Assembly: GCA_963725155.1 (NCBI GenBank)
Contig: CAVRXU010000005.1
Location: forward strand, 620,001 to 684,000
Origin: DATDAH01 sp963725155
GTDB lineage: Bacteria > Actinomycetota > Acidimicrobiia > Acidimicrobiales > DATDAH01
Length of the DNA: 64,000 nucleotides
Direction: 5' to 3'
Part shown: positions 31,955 to 41,192 of the stretch, piece by piece
How the letters are laid out: the number at the start of each line of letters is the position of its first letter
Numbering within the stretch: position 1 is the first letter of the stretch
The notes under the pieces: model-generated
What the model saw: only the letters and a program-made list of their open reading frames with translations
What the model was told of the DNA's origin: nothing
The model's database searches: none
Program-made: the position numbers and the translations under genes

Positions 31955-32862
31955 TGGACGACCTCTTGCCCAGGGTGGACCTGGCCGGTCGCATCGCCCT
32001 GGTCACCGGCTCGTCCCGGGGCTTGGGGGCGGCCACGGCTAAGCGCCTGGCGGCCATGGGCGCGGAGGTCGTCATCACCTACCGCAGACAGGCCGAAGCC
32101 GCAGCCGAGGTGGCGGCGGCGATCGCCGAGGGCGGAGGTCGGGCCCACGTGCAGCCCCTCGACGCCGGCGATGTCGGGTCCATCGACACCCTGTTCGACT
32201 GGATCGAGGCCGACGGGCCGGGTGGGCTGGACATCCTCGTGGCCAACGCCGCGGCCACGAGCCTGAAGCCGCTGCTGGAGCAGGCGCCCCACAACGTCGA
32301 GCGCACCTTCGCCATCACCGTGACCGGCTTCCTCCACGCGGTGCAGCGGGCGGTCCCGCTGATGGAAGCCCGGGGCGGCGGGCGCATCGTGGCTGTCTCC
32401 GGCATCGACACCGTGTCCTGGGCACCGGCCCATGGGCTGCTGGCCGCGGCGAAGGCGTCGATGGAGATGCTGGTCACGTACCTGACGATCGAGCTGGGCA
32501 AGCGCAACATCACCGCCGTGGGGGTCAACCCCGATGCCTTCTTCGGCGACTCGCTGAAACTGATGCTGGGCGACCACTACGACGTGATGCTCGGCATCCA
32601 CGAGCGCAGCCACCCGCTGCGCACGGCGGCCACGCCCGAGGACATCGCCGAGGTGGTGGCCCTGCTCTGCACCGACGCCGCCCGCTGGCTGTCGGGCCAC
32701 ACGGTGATGGCCGATGGGGCGGCGTCGTTCGCCGCCCGGGGGAATCTCATCGGGACCACCGCGAAGCTCCCGATGGACGAGCAGCGCCGCCAAGCCGGCT
32801 TGGGCCCGGTCGAGCCGGCGGCCGAACGCCCCGGCACGGCTCCCAGCGTCCCCGACCTCTAG
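31954..32862 (+). CDS. SDR-fold oxidoreductase lacking the catalytic tyrosine
   Basis: 302 residues; ATG overlaps the epimerase stop. The nucleotide loop TGSSRGLG and the ANAAAT strand are classical, but the active-site region reads HGLLAAAK, so the expected Tyr of Tyr-x3-Lys is Leu while the Lys is kept. IVAVSG retains the serine. A non-catalytic partner, a binding protein or an unusual mechanism are possible. About 35 extra C-terminal residues are Pro-rich. Last gene of the four-gene set; its stop shares CTAG with the convergent decarboxylase gene. Confidence 0.75.
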   Translation: MDDLLPRVDLAGRIALVTGSSRGLGAATAKRLAAMGAEVVITYRRQAEAAAEVAAAIAEGGGRAHVQPLDAGDVGSIDTLFDWIEADGPGGLDILVANAAATSLKPLLEQAPHNVERTFAITVTGFLHAVQRAVPLMEARGGGRIVAVSGIDTVSWAPAHGLLAAAKASMEMLVTYLTIELGKRNITAVGVNPDAFFGDSLKLMLGDHYDVMLGIHERSHPLRTAATPEDIAEVVALLCTDAARWLSGHTVMADGAASFAARGNLIGTTAKLPMDEQRRQAGLGPVEPAAERPGTAPSVPDL

Positions 32863-34232
32863 CGGGCCGCGGTGAAGCAGGTGAGCATCGCCTCGACGGA
32901 GCGGTCGATGTCGGCGTCGGTGGTCGACCAGTTGGACACGGAGATGCGCATGGCCGCTCGGCCCTGCCAGACCGTGCCGCCCACCCAGCAGGTGCCGTCC
33001 TCCTGAACGCGGGTGATGACGTCACGGGTGACGTCGTCGTCGTCGCCGAAGCGGACCAGGACCTGGTTCAGGACGACATCGTTCAGGACCTCGACCCCGT
33101 CGGCGGCGCCCAGCTGATCGGCGGCACGTTGGGCGAGGGTGCAGAAGCGGACGACCAGGTCCTCGACACCGTCCCGGCCGAGGGCGCGCAGGATGGCCCA
33201 GGTGGGGACGGCCCGGGCCCGGCGGCTCATCTCCGGGTTCCAGTCGATGGGCTCCCGGTGGCCGCCCAGCGTCAGATAGGCGGCGGACATGGCCATGGCC
33301 GCTCGGTGGGCCTCGGGGTGGGCGGTGAGCGCCACCGCGCAGTCGTAGGGGGCGTTGAGCCACTTGTGCATGTCGACGGCCCAGCTGTCGGCCGCCTCGT
33401 AGCCCTCGAGCAGGTGGCGGTGGTGACCGCTGGCCGCGGCCCACAGGCCGAAGGCGCCGTCGACGTGGACCCAGGCCGCGTGCTCGTGGGCTATGGCGCA
33501 GACCTCGGCGATCGGGTCGAAGGCCCCCGTGTTCACGTTGCCCGCCTGGGTGCAGACGATGGCCGGGCCGCCGTCAGCCTCACCGAGGACCCGGGCCAGA
33601 TCACTCGGGTCGAGGGCCCCCTGGTCGTCGACGGCAAGCGGGACCACCCCGGAGGTCCCGAACCCGAGGTAGCGCAAGGCCCGGTCGACGGCGGCATGGC
33701 GCTCGCCCCCCACGACGACGGTGACGGGCGGCGCCCCGAACAGGCCGTCGACCTCCACGTCCCAGCCCGCCTGTTCGAGCACCTGGTGGCGGGCGGCCAT
33801 GAGGCCCGTGACGTTGGCCATCTGGGCACCGGTGACGAATGCCCCTGACCCGTTCGCCGGCAGTCCCAGGAGGTCCCGCAACCAAGCCAGGACCACCTCC
33901 TCGATGACGGCGGCCGCTGGTGCGGCCACGTGCATGCCCGCGTTCTGGTCCCACGCCGACACCAACCACTCAGCGGCCAGGCCCACCGGGAGCGAGCCCC
34001 CGATCACGAACCCGAAGTACCGCGGCCCGGCCGTGGCCACGATGCCGTCCTCGGCCCCGGCGACGAGGGCCTGCAATGCCGCGTGGTTCCCGTCACCCTC
34101 GTCGGTGAGCGATGCCCCCAGCGCCTCCCGGAGGGCGTCAACGTCGGCCGGGCGCCCGACCGGTCGATCGGGAAGTGAATCGATGTAGCCGATGGCAGAG
34201 CGCACAGCTTCGTCGAGCAGCGGATGGTCCAT
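32859..34232 (-). CDS. PLP-dependent group II decarboxylase
   Basis: 457 residues. Fold type I PLP enzyme of the aromatic-amino-acid/glutamate decarboxylase family: FVTGAQMANVTGL cofactor-binding region, HVDGAFGLWA with the PLP aspartate, and DMHKWLN with the Schiff-base lysine near residue 290. Substrate (tyrosine, tryptophan, histidine, glutamate or cysteine sulfinate) cannot be fixed. CAGACT ends 7 bases before ATG 34232, a weak -10 match. Divergent from the VOC/acyl-CoA dehydrogenase pair. Confidence 0.82.
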   Translation of the reverse strand: MDHPLLDEAVRSAIGYIDSLPDRPVGRPADVDALREALGASLTDEGDGNHAALQALVAGAEDGIVATAGPRYFGFVIGGSLPVGLAAEWLVSAWDQNAGMHVAAPAAAVIEEVVLAWLRDLLGLPANGSGAFVTGAQMANVTGLMAARHQVLEQAGWDVEVDGLFGAPPVTVVVGGERHAAVDRALRYLGFGTSGVVPLAVDDQGALDPSDLARVLGEADGGPAIVCTQAGNVNTGAFDPIAEVCAIAHEHAAWVHVDGAFGLWAAASGHHRHLLEGYEAADSWAVDMHKWLNAPYDCAVALTAHPEAHRAAMAMSAAYLTLGGHREPIDWNPEMSRRARAVPTWAILRALGRDGVEDLVVRFCTLAQRAADQLGAADGVEVLNDVVLNQVLVRFGDDDDVTRDVITRVQEDGTCWVGGTVWQGRAAMRISVSNWSTTDADIDRSVEAMLTCFTAAR

Positions 34233-34258
34233 GGCGTGGAGTCTGCCAAGCTGACCCC

Positions 34259-34708
34259 ATGGGGACGCTGCGTTTCAACCACATGGAGCTGACGCTGCCC
34301 AAGGGCGCGCTCGGTGACGACGGTCGGGCCGACATCAAGGCCTTCTACAGCGAGGTCTTCGACTTCGAGGCCCTGGACGTCCCCATCTTCGACCAGCTCG
34401 GCCTGCTCCTGCGCACCGACGAGGCGACCAGCCAGTTCCTCCTGCTCATGGAATCGGAGACGCCGATCGACTCGCCCGGGTACGACCACCTCGGGTTCCT
34501 CTACGACACCCGGGAGCAGGTCGACGACCGGCTCGAGCAGGTGAAACGCTGGCAGGAGAAGGACGACCGGGTCCGCATCAAGGAGTACGAGGACCTGGTC
34601 ACCGGCGCGACAACCGTGCACGCGTTCTACGTGCGGTACCTGCTGCCCATCTGGTTCGACGTCCAGCACATCGAGCACGCCGAGCCCGCCCCGGCCCGAG
34701 AGGACTGA
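34259..34708 (+). CDS. VOC family protein
   Basis: 149 residues from ATG 34259. Opening strand FNHMELTLP, helix IKAFYSEVFDF and a YDHLGFLYD second half fit a vicinal-oxygen-chelate fold; the metal ligands are partly conserved (His in NHME, His in DHLG). It is separated from the acyl-CoA dehydrogenase gene by one base and is therefore probably in the same pathway. Substrate unknown. CAAGCT lies six bases before the ATG. Confidence 0.65.
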   Translation: MGTLRFNHMELTLPKGALGDDGRADIKAFYSEVFDFEALDVPIFDQLGLLLRTDEATSQFLLLMESETPIDSPGYDHLGFLYDTREQVDDRLEQVKRWQEKDDRVRIKEYEDLVTGATTVHAFYVRYLLPIWFDVQHIEHAEPAPARED

Positions 34709-34709
34709 C

Positions 34710-35930
<1,221 letters not shown>

Positions 35931-35937
35931 GGTCGGG

Positions 35938-36795
35938 TCAGGACCACGGGTCGTCGCGTCGGCTCAGGCGACGGAAGAGGTTGTTGATCGTCCAGCGCTG
36001 AGGGTCCCACTTCGGGGACAGGGCCTCGTCCCACTCCAGGGGGGCGGCCACGGGCGCGCCAGGGAGCGCCCGCAGCGAGTACGGGGCGACGGCGTGCTGC
36101 TGGTAGGCGTTGCGGTTGATGTCGAGCAGGAGGCGGTCGCCCCGGTCCTTCTTGAAGAACGCCAGGGTGAACTCGTCCGGCTCTTCGGCGACCAGCTGCT
36201 GGCTGACCTCTTCGGCCAGGCCGCGGGCCGCTTCGAAGTCGGGCAGGTCGACGTCGACCACGACGTGCAGCCCGCGGGAGCCGCTGGACTTCACGCGGGG
36301 CGAGTAGCCCCGCTCGGTGAACAGCTCCCGGAGCCGCCCGGCCGCGGCCCGCACCGGCCCCCGATCGGGCGTCGAGGGGTCGAGGTCGACCATGACCTCG
36401 ACCGGTCGGTAGGGGTCGGCGGCCCGGCTGAAGAGGGTGTGGAGCACCAGGACGCCCTGACCGGCCAGGTAGACGACCGTCGCCGCGTCCTCGATGACGA
36501 CGAACTCGGTGCTGCCGTCCCGGGTCGTGAGCTCGACCCGGGGGATCCAGTCCGGGAAGTGCTTGCCGGCCTGCTTCTGGAAGAACCCGCCCTTGCCGAT
36601 CCCGTCCGGGAAGCGGTGAAGGGCGACCGGTCGCCCCCGAGAGTGCTGCACCAGTGAGGGCGCGATGCGCTCGTAGTAGCGGACCATCTCGGCCTTGGTG
36701 ATGCCGTCGTCGGGGAAGAGGACCTTGTCGGGATTGGAGATCGACAGCTCGCGGCCGTCGACCTCGAGCTCCAGTCTTTTCGCCTTCGCCGCCAT
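35938..36795 (-). CDS. ligD: stand-alone LigD-type polymerase/primase domain protein
   Basis: 285 residues, the length of the polymerase domain of LigD alone. Motifs: KVLFPDDGITK near the start, LHRFPDGIGKGGFFQK, metal-binding VMVDLDPS, SGSRGLHVVV and DINRNAYQQHAVAPYS. This domain adds ribonucleotides and fills gaps during non-homologous end joining. No ku gene, ligase domain or nuclease domain lies nearby, so partners must be elsewhere or the protein works on its own. TAGGTC lies six bases before ATG 36795. A DUF952 gene lies just upstream. Confidence 0.87.
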   Translation of the reverse strand: MAAKAKRLELEVDGRELSISNPDKVLFPDDGITKAEMVRYYERIAPSLVQHSRGRPVALHRFPDGIGKGGFFQKQAGKHFPDWIPRVELTTRDGSTEFVVIEDAATVVYLAGQGVLVLHTLFSRAADPYRPVEVMVDLDPSTPDRGPVRAAAGRLRELFTERGYSPRVKSSGSRGLHVVVDVDLPDFEAARGLAEEVSQQLVAEEPDEFTLAFFKKDRGDRLLLDINRNAYQQHAVAPYSLRALPGAPVAAPLEWDEALSPKWDPQRWTINNLFRRLSRRDDPWS

Positions 36796-36804
36796 GGGTG
36801 CGAC

Positions 36805-37122
36805 CTACCCCGGCTTCCGTCGGACGACCTCGACCACCGCACCCAGGGTCAACGGCCCGTAGACGTGGGGGAACAGGGTGCCGTCCTCGGCCGGCTCGTC
36901 GACCACCTCGGCGTCGAGGCGGTCGGGGTCGAGCGTGAGGACGACCACGTCGTCCAGGTCGCCGTAGATGCGGTTGAGCGTGCCCTCGACCTGCTCGGTG
37001 TAGGAGCAGTGGATGAAGCCCTCGTCCGCCAGCGTGCGGTCCCGGGTGGACTGGACGGACAGGCCCGAGGCCTCGAACCGGTCCCAGTCGTCGAGCGTCA
37101 TGACGTGGTGGAGGTGGCGCAC
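36805..37122 (-). CDS. DUF952 family protein
   Basis: 105 residues. Family features: HHVMTLDDW at the N-terminus, DEGFIHCSYTEQVEGT near residue 35 and FPHVYGPLTLGAVV near the C-terminus. These small cytosolic proteins have a fold related to ADP-ribosyltransferase-like domains, but no activity is established. Located five bases after the nitronate monooxygenase gene and ahead of the polymerase-domain gene, so all three may share a transcript. Confidence 0.8.
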   Translation of the reverse strand: MRHLHHVMTLDDWDRFEASGLSVQSTRDRTLADEGFIHCSYTEQVEGTLNRIYGDLDDVVVLTLDPDRLDAEVVDEPAEDGTLFPHVYGPLTLGAVVEVVRRKPG

Positions 37123-37127
37123 CGCCG

Positions 37128-38078
37128 TCAGCCTCGCAGGTACTGGTCGGCTGTGGTCCCGAGAGCGTCGGCGAAGCCCTCAACGAGGTCGGCGAGGATC
37201 TCGGCCACCGGCAGGACGCCGTCGATGCGCCCGGCGACCTGACCGGCCATGGGGATGGCCGCCTCCATGTCCCCGCCGAAGTAGAGGTCGGCCGGCGAGC
37301 CGAACTGGCCCCAGACATTGCCGGGCTCCTGCTCCAGGCGGGTCGTGCGCTCGGTGCGCAACGCCCGCATGCCCGGCTTGGCGAAGCGGTTGAGCAGCAC
37401 GGTTCCCGTCTCGGCCGTGTCCACGATGGCCTGCTTCCAGTTGTCGTGGACCGGGGACTCGATCGAGGCCACGAAGCGGGTGCCGAGCTGGACCCCTTCA
37501 GCGCCGAGGACGAACGCGGCTGCCATCGTCGGCCCGTCGACGATGCCTCCCGCGGCGATGAGGGGGACGTCGACGTGTGAACGGATGAGCGGGAGGAGCA
37601 CCATCGTCGACGCCCCTTCCGGCGTCTTGAAGCCACCGCCCTCGATGCCCTCCACGACGAGGCCGTCCACGCCGGCGTCGACCGCCTTGAGGGCGCCCCG
37701 GAGGGTGGGCACGACGTGGAAGACGGTGAGACCCGCGGCCTTGAGCTGGGTGGTGAACCGGTTGGGGTCGCCCGCCGAGGTCGTGACGAAGCGGACCCCG
37801 GCGTCGACGACCACGTCGATGACCGAGTCGTCCCGCACCAGGTTCTGGGCGATGTTCACGCCGAACGGGCGGTTGGTCAGGTCCCGCATGGCGCCGACCT
37901 CGCGGACGAAGGCATCCAACTCGCCCGAGGATGTCTCGATGATCCCCAGGCCACCGGCCGAGGAGACCGCCGAGGCCAGCCGGGAGCGGGCGATCCACCC
38001 CATCGGTGCCTGCACGACGGGGATCTCCACCTCGAGCAGCCGGGTGATGCGGTTGTCGAAGGTCAGCCCGGCCGTCAT
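37128..38078 (-). CDS. nitronate monooxygenase family flavoprotein
   Basis: 316 residues. TIM-barrel FMN enzyme: PVVQAPMGWIA at the start, FGVNIAQN, GLVVEGIEGGGF phosphate-binding region and PLIAAGGIVDG plus GAEGVQLGTRFVA typical of 2-nitropropane dioxygenase-like proteins. Probably oxidises propionate-3-nitronate or a related compound; some members are enoyl reductases. TACGAT six bases before ATG 38078 suggests a leaderless transcript. First gene of a minus-strand run with the DUF952 and polymerase-domain genes. Confidence 0.85.
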   Translation of the reverse strand: MTAGLTFDNRITRLLEVEIPVVQAPMGWIARSRLASAVSSAGGLGIIETSSGELDAFVREVGAMRDLTNRPFGVNIAQNLVRDDSVIDVVVDAGVRFVTTSAGDPNRFTTQLKAAGLTVFHVVPTLRGALKAVDAGVDGLVVEGIEGGGFKTPEGASTMVLLPLIRSHVDVPLIAAGGIVDGPTMAAAFVLGAEGVQLGTRFVASIESPVHDNWKQAIVDTAETGTVLLNRFAKPGMRALRTERTTRLEQEPGNVWGQFGSPADLYFGGDMEAAIPMAGQVAGRIDGVLPVAEILADLVEGFADALGTTADQYLRG

Positions 38079-38084
38079 CGCGGC

Positions 38085-38090
38085 ATCGTA
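38085..38090 (-). promoter_or_regulatory. -10 element TACGAT for the nitronate monooxygenase gene (leaderless)
   Basis: TACGAT ends 6 bases before ATG 38078 with no Shine-Dalgarno sequence in the gap. Confidence 0.5.
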
Positions 38091-38100
38091 GAGAGTGCGG

Positions 38101-38664
38101 TCAGGGCGGGTGGACGTCCAGCCAGGCGAGGACCTGGTCGATCCGGTCCCAGCGGTCGCTCACGGCCTCGATCCACGGTGCCGGCTGGTTGGCGAGGGCC
38201 GACCGGAACCAGGTGGTCATCGGGCCCCGGACGTGCTCGCCGTCCCGCAGGCCATCCTGGACGAAGGGCACACCGTCGGGGGCGGTCAGGACGTAGAGGC
38301 GCGGGGGCACCGCTCGGGCCGCCAGCTCCGGGGCGTCGACCCCGAGATAGCGGAGGTGCCACACGGCCACGGCCAGCACATCGTTGTCGCAGACGAGCAG
38401 GGTGTCCTTCCGCTGCGCGGCTTCGGCGACGGCCTGCGCCTCGAGCGCGGCTTGGCCGTCGGCCACCGCCTCGAAGTCGGTCGAGGTCCACTCGACGGCC
38501 CAGATCGAGCCCACCTCGGCGGCCCGGCGGTCGGCGTACGCCCGCAGGTACTCCGGCACGCAGGCCACACCGAGGCGGCGGGCCAGATCCCGGGCCAGGG
38601 TCGTCGAGCCGGTCGACTCCGAGCCCAGGATCACGACGCGGGAGACGGGTGTGACCTCAGGCAC
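38101..38664 (-). CDS. NadR-like P-loop kinase/ATPase with altered Walker A
   Basis: 187 residues from GTG 38664. Resembles the C-terminal nicotinamide riboside kinase domain of NadR: phosphate loop near residue 14, VPEYLRAYA, and a LLVCDNDVLAVAVW Walker B-like strand. The loop reads GSESTGSTT where P-loops have Gly-Lys-Thr/Ser, so the ATP-binding lysine is Ser. Either another residue substitutes or the enzyme is impaired. TAGCCA lies six bases upstream. No nicotinamide transporter gene is adjacent. Confidence 0.7.
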   Translation of the reverse strand: MPEVTPVSRVVILGSESTGSTTLARDLARRLGVACVPEYLRAYADRRAAEVGSIWAVEWTSTDFEAVADGQAALEAQAVAEAAQRKDTLLVCDNDVLAVAVWHLRYLGVDAPELAARAVPPRLYVLTAPDGVPFVQDGLRDGEHVRGPMTTWFRSALANQPAPWIEAVSDRWDRIDQVLAWLDVHPP

Positions 38665-38670
38665 GTCCTT

Positions 38671-38676
38671 TGGCTA
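38671..38676 (-). promoter_or_regulatory. -10-like element TAGCCA for the NadR-like gene
   Basis: TAGCCA ends 6 bases before GTG 38664. The last base departs from TANNNT, so confidence is lower. Confidence 0.3.
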
Positions 38677-38745
38677 CCACCCGGCGGATGAGACGAGGGC
38701 CAACCGGGTAGGGCCGGGTGTCCGCCGAAGCAGAGGAGGCCCGTC

Positions 38746-38814
38746 ATGGGCTGGGCCTACAAGGACGCCATCGAGCGGGGAGCGGCCCAAGAGGGCGAAG
38801 GGCGCATCCCCTAG
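38746..38814 (+). CDS. possible 22-residue peptide ORF
   Basis: ATG 38746 is preceded by AGGAGG at a seven-base distance, the best ribosome binding site in this 160-base gap. The peptide is hydrophilic with no signal or membrane segment. Its TAG stop lies inside the TAGCCT promoter hexamer of the acetyltransferase gene, so the overlap may be accidental. Could be a leader peptide or chance; no homologue known to me. Confidence 0.25.
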   Translation: MGWAYKDAIERGAAQEGEGRIP

Positions 38815-38817
38815 CCT
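38812..38817 (+). promoter_or_regulatory. -10 element TAGCCT for the acetyltransferase gene (leaderless)
   Basis: TAGCCT ends 6 bases before ATG 38824; no ribosome binding site in the gap. Confidence 0.5.
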
Positions 38818-38823
38818 CTCGGG

Positions 38824-39558
38824 ATGGCCGGATCGCGCGCGTGGTTCTTCCGGCGCCGCATCCTCAACGAAGCCATCCACCGGAGCTGGGACTGGGCGCG
38901 GTCCCGGGGGGCCATTCACCCCGGCACGATCCGGGCCGAGCGCTTCGGGTCGTTCGGCGAGAACAGCCTGCTCGGCTTCCCGGTGGCGACGCTGTTCGGT
39001 GAGTCACGGATCCACATCGGGGCGGGCACGCTCATCGCCAGCTGGGTGACCCTGTCGGCCGGCTACGGCCCCGACCAGGTCGATGTGCCGGCGCGGGCGC
39101 TGGTCATCGGGGACCGCTGCCTGATCAACATCCGGTGCGGCCTCGTGGCCCACGAGTCCATCGAGATCGGCGACGACGTCTGGTTCGGCCAGGGCGTCTA
39201 CATCACCGACGCCAATCACGGGTTCGAGGACTTCGACGTCCCGATCGGCAAGCAGCTCGGTGACCACCAGCCGGTGTCGGTGGGCCGGGGGTCCTGGCTG
39301 GGCCACGGATCGGTCATCCTCCCCGGCACCCGTATCGGCCGGCAGTGCGTTGTCGCCGCCGGGTCGGTCGTCCGGGGCGAGGTGCCCGACCACAGCGTCG
39401 TGGCCGGCGTACCCGCGAAGGTGATCCGGACTTTGACCGATGGCCGCCCGGCGCACGAGGAGGGTCGGCTGGACGAGTTCGTGGAGCCCCTGGCCAGGGG
39501 CTTCGGGACCTGGTCGGCTGACGCGCGCCATCCCCGGCGCTCGTCCCGCCGCGCCTGA
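38824..39558 (+). CDS. left-handed beta-helix acyltransferase
   Basis: 244 residues. Hexapeptide repeats fill residues about 50-205 (for example IHIGAGTLIASWV, IEIGDDVWFGQGVYI, GHGSVILPGTRIG), ending with VVAGVPAKVIR, the typical close of LbetaH acetyltransferases of the maltose O-acetyltransferase/NodL group. The catalytic His is likely in DANHGFED. Uses acetyl-CoA or another acyl-CoA to modify a sugar or small molecule. Flanked by unrelated genes, so the acceptor is unknown. Confidence 0.83.
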   Translation: MAGSRAWFFRRRILNEAIHRSWDWARSRGAIHPGTIRAERFGSFGENSLLGFPVATLFGESRIHIGAGTLIASWVTLSAGYGPDQVDVPARALVIGDRCLINIRCGLVAHESIEIGDDVWFGQGVYITDANHGFEDFDVPIGKQLGDHQPVSVGRGSWLGHGSVILPGTRIGRQCVVAAGSVVRGEVPDHSVVAGVPAKVIRTLTDGRPAHEEGRLDEFVEPLARGFGTWSADARHPRRSSRRA

Positions 39559-39559
39559 C

Positions 39560-39811
39560 CTACTGCCGGTAACCCTCGACGGTGCCCTCGGGGCGCACCG
39601 CGGCCTCGTCGGGGTCGAGCCCGGCATTGCGCCGGGCCCGTCGTTGCCGGAGCAGGTCCCAGCACTGGTCGAGGGCGACCTCGACCTCGGCGAGACGGTC
39701 CTTCTCCTCGTCGGAGAGGCCTTCGCCGACGTGGCTCTCCTCGAGACGGTGCTCCTCGTCCACGAGGGCGGTGATGCGGCTCAGGATCTCGGCGTCATCC
39801 ATGACCTCCAT
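39560..39811 (-). CDS. DUF2630 family protein
   Basis: 83 residues (or 80 from the internal ATG at 39802). Almost entirely helical, with LVDEEHRLEE near the start and the family signature LDQCWDLLRQRRARR-NAGLDPDEA near residue 55, ending in VRPEGTVEGYRQ. Conserved small actinobacterial protein of unknown function; the coiled-coil shape suggests protein binding. Starts 14 bases after the transporter gene and is probably co-transcribed with it. Confidence 0.8.
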   Translation of the reverse strand: MEVMDDAEILSRITALVDEEHRLEESHVGEGLSDEEKDRLAEVEVALDQCWDLLRQRRARRNAGLDPDEAAVRPEGTVEGYRQ

Positions 39812-39824
39812 CCGACACCCGATG

Positions 39825-41132
39825 TCAAGCAGCCGACTCCCGTAGCCGTGGAACGGACTGCTCGCCCAGGGGCAGGCCCGAGTGGGCCGGCGTCCAGTCC
39901 TCGTCGGGCGAGGCGGCGTACAGCGGGGGTTCGTCCAGGAGGTGGAGGCTGCGGGCCGGGATGGCGGCCAGGGTCACCAGGACCAGGCCGGCGCTGAGCA
40001 GGATGAAGGCGGGACGAAGGCCGAGGGCTTCCACGAGCGGGCCGACCAGCAGGTAGCCGACCGGACCCGCGGCGTAGGCCGCCGAGGTGAGGACGCCGAA
40101 CGCCCGACCCCGCAACTCCTCCGGCGTGCGGGTCTGCATGGCGTAGTTCTCCAGCGGGGCGATGGGCCCGTACAGGAACCCGGCGATCGTGGCGAACGCG
40201 ACCATGACCGCGAACGGCGGGAGCAAGGCCATGCCGAAGAGCGGGACCCCGACGCCGACCATGGCCAGGACGAAGGCCGTCCGGCGGCGGAGCCGCGTGC
40301 CCCACTTGCCGTACGCGAGCGAGCCCGCGATGCCGCCGATGCTGAGGGCCATGAGGACGGTGCCGAGGCGCGCCGGTTGGCCCTGCTCGTTGAAGTAGGT
40401 CGGCAGGATCACCCCCTCGACGGGCAGGTAGAGGGCGACGATGGCCATGCTGAGAAGCGCGGTCGTGCGCAGCAGCGGCTCGTGGCGGATGAAGCGCAGG
40501 CCCTCGAGCGTCCCGGTCCAGAACCCCTCCGGCCGCTCGTGGGCCTCGGGGACGCCGGCGCCGGGTACGCGGATCCTCGACGTCAGGGCGAGGGAGAGGG
40601 CGAAGCCGGCGGCGGTCACCCAGAGGGTGCTGGCCGCGCCGACCGTGGCGATGAGCAGGCCCCCGATGCCGGGACCCACGAGGAAGGCCACGTTCCAGAC
40701 GGCCTCGTGCACGCTGTTGGCCCGCTCCAGGCCCCAGCCCGCGCCGTGGGCGGCGGCGGGCAGGAGGGTCTCCCGGGCAGTGATGCCGGCCGGGTCGAAG
40801 GCGGCCCCGAGGGCGGCGAACACGATGAGCAGGCCCAGGGAGAGGCCGACGGTGGCGTCGGCGATGGGGATGGCGGCCACGGCCACGAGGGAGAGGAGGT
40901 CGGACACGACGGCAGTGCGGCGGCGGCCGAAGGAGTCCACGACCGTGCCCGACACCAGGCTGGCCACGATCAGCGGGAGGGCGGCCGCGGTGGCGACGAT
41001 GCCGGCGGCGGATGCGCTACCGGTGCGCTCGAGGGCGAGCCAGGGGAGGGCGACCATCGCGACGCCGTTGCCCACGCCCGAGACGAGCGTGGCCGCCTCG
41101 AGCAGCAGGAAGGATCGGCGCTGGGGACTCAC
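39825..41132 (-). CDS. MFS transporter
   Basis: 435 residues from GTG 41132, with about twelve membrane helices. The loop after helix two reads VVDSFGRRRTAVVSD, the MFS motif A, and a related motif follows in the second half (YGKWGTRLRRRTA). ITARETLLPAAA in the middle resembles the enterobactin-exporter/macrolide-efflux (MFS_3) subfamily. Probable drug or metabolite exporter; substrate unknown. Next to the GNAT acetyltransferase gene, a frequent resistance pairing, but that is weak evidence. Confidence 0.83.
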   Translation of the reverse strand: MSPQRRSFLLLEAATLVSGVGNGVAMVALPWLALERTGSASAAGIVATAAALPLIVASLVSGTVVDSFGRRRTAVVSDLLSLVAVAAIPIADATVGLSLGLLIVFAALGAAFDPAGITARETLLPAAAHGAGWGLERANSVHEAVWNVAFLVGPGIGGLLIATVGAASTLWVTAAGFALSLALTSRIRVPGAGVPEAHERPEGFWTGTLEGLRFIRHEPLLRTTALLSMAIVALYLPVEGVILPTYFNEQGQPARLGTVLMALSIGGIAGSLAYGKWGTRLRRRTAFVLAMVGVGVPLFGMALLPPFAVMVAFATIAGFLYGPIAPLENYAMQTRTPEELRGRAFGVLTSAAYAAGPVGYLLVGPLVEALGLRPAFILLSAGLVLVTLAAIPARSLHLLDEPPLYAASPDEDWTPAHSGLPLGEQSVPRLRESAA

Positions 41133-41192
41133 CGATCCAGGGTGGCAGGTCGCGCGCCTGTTCCCCCCGTGATTTCCGTCACCCGTGTGTCG

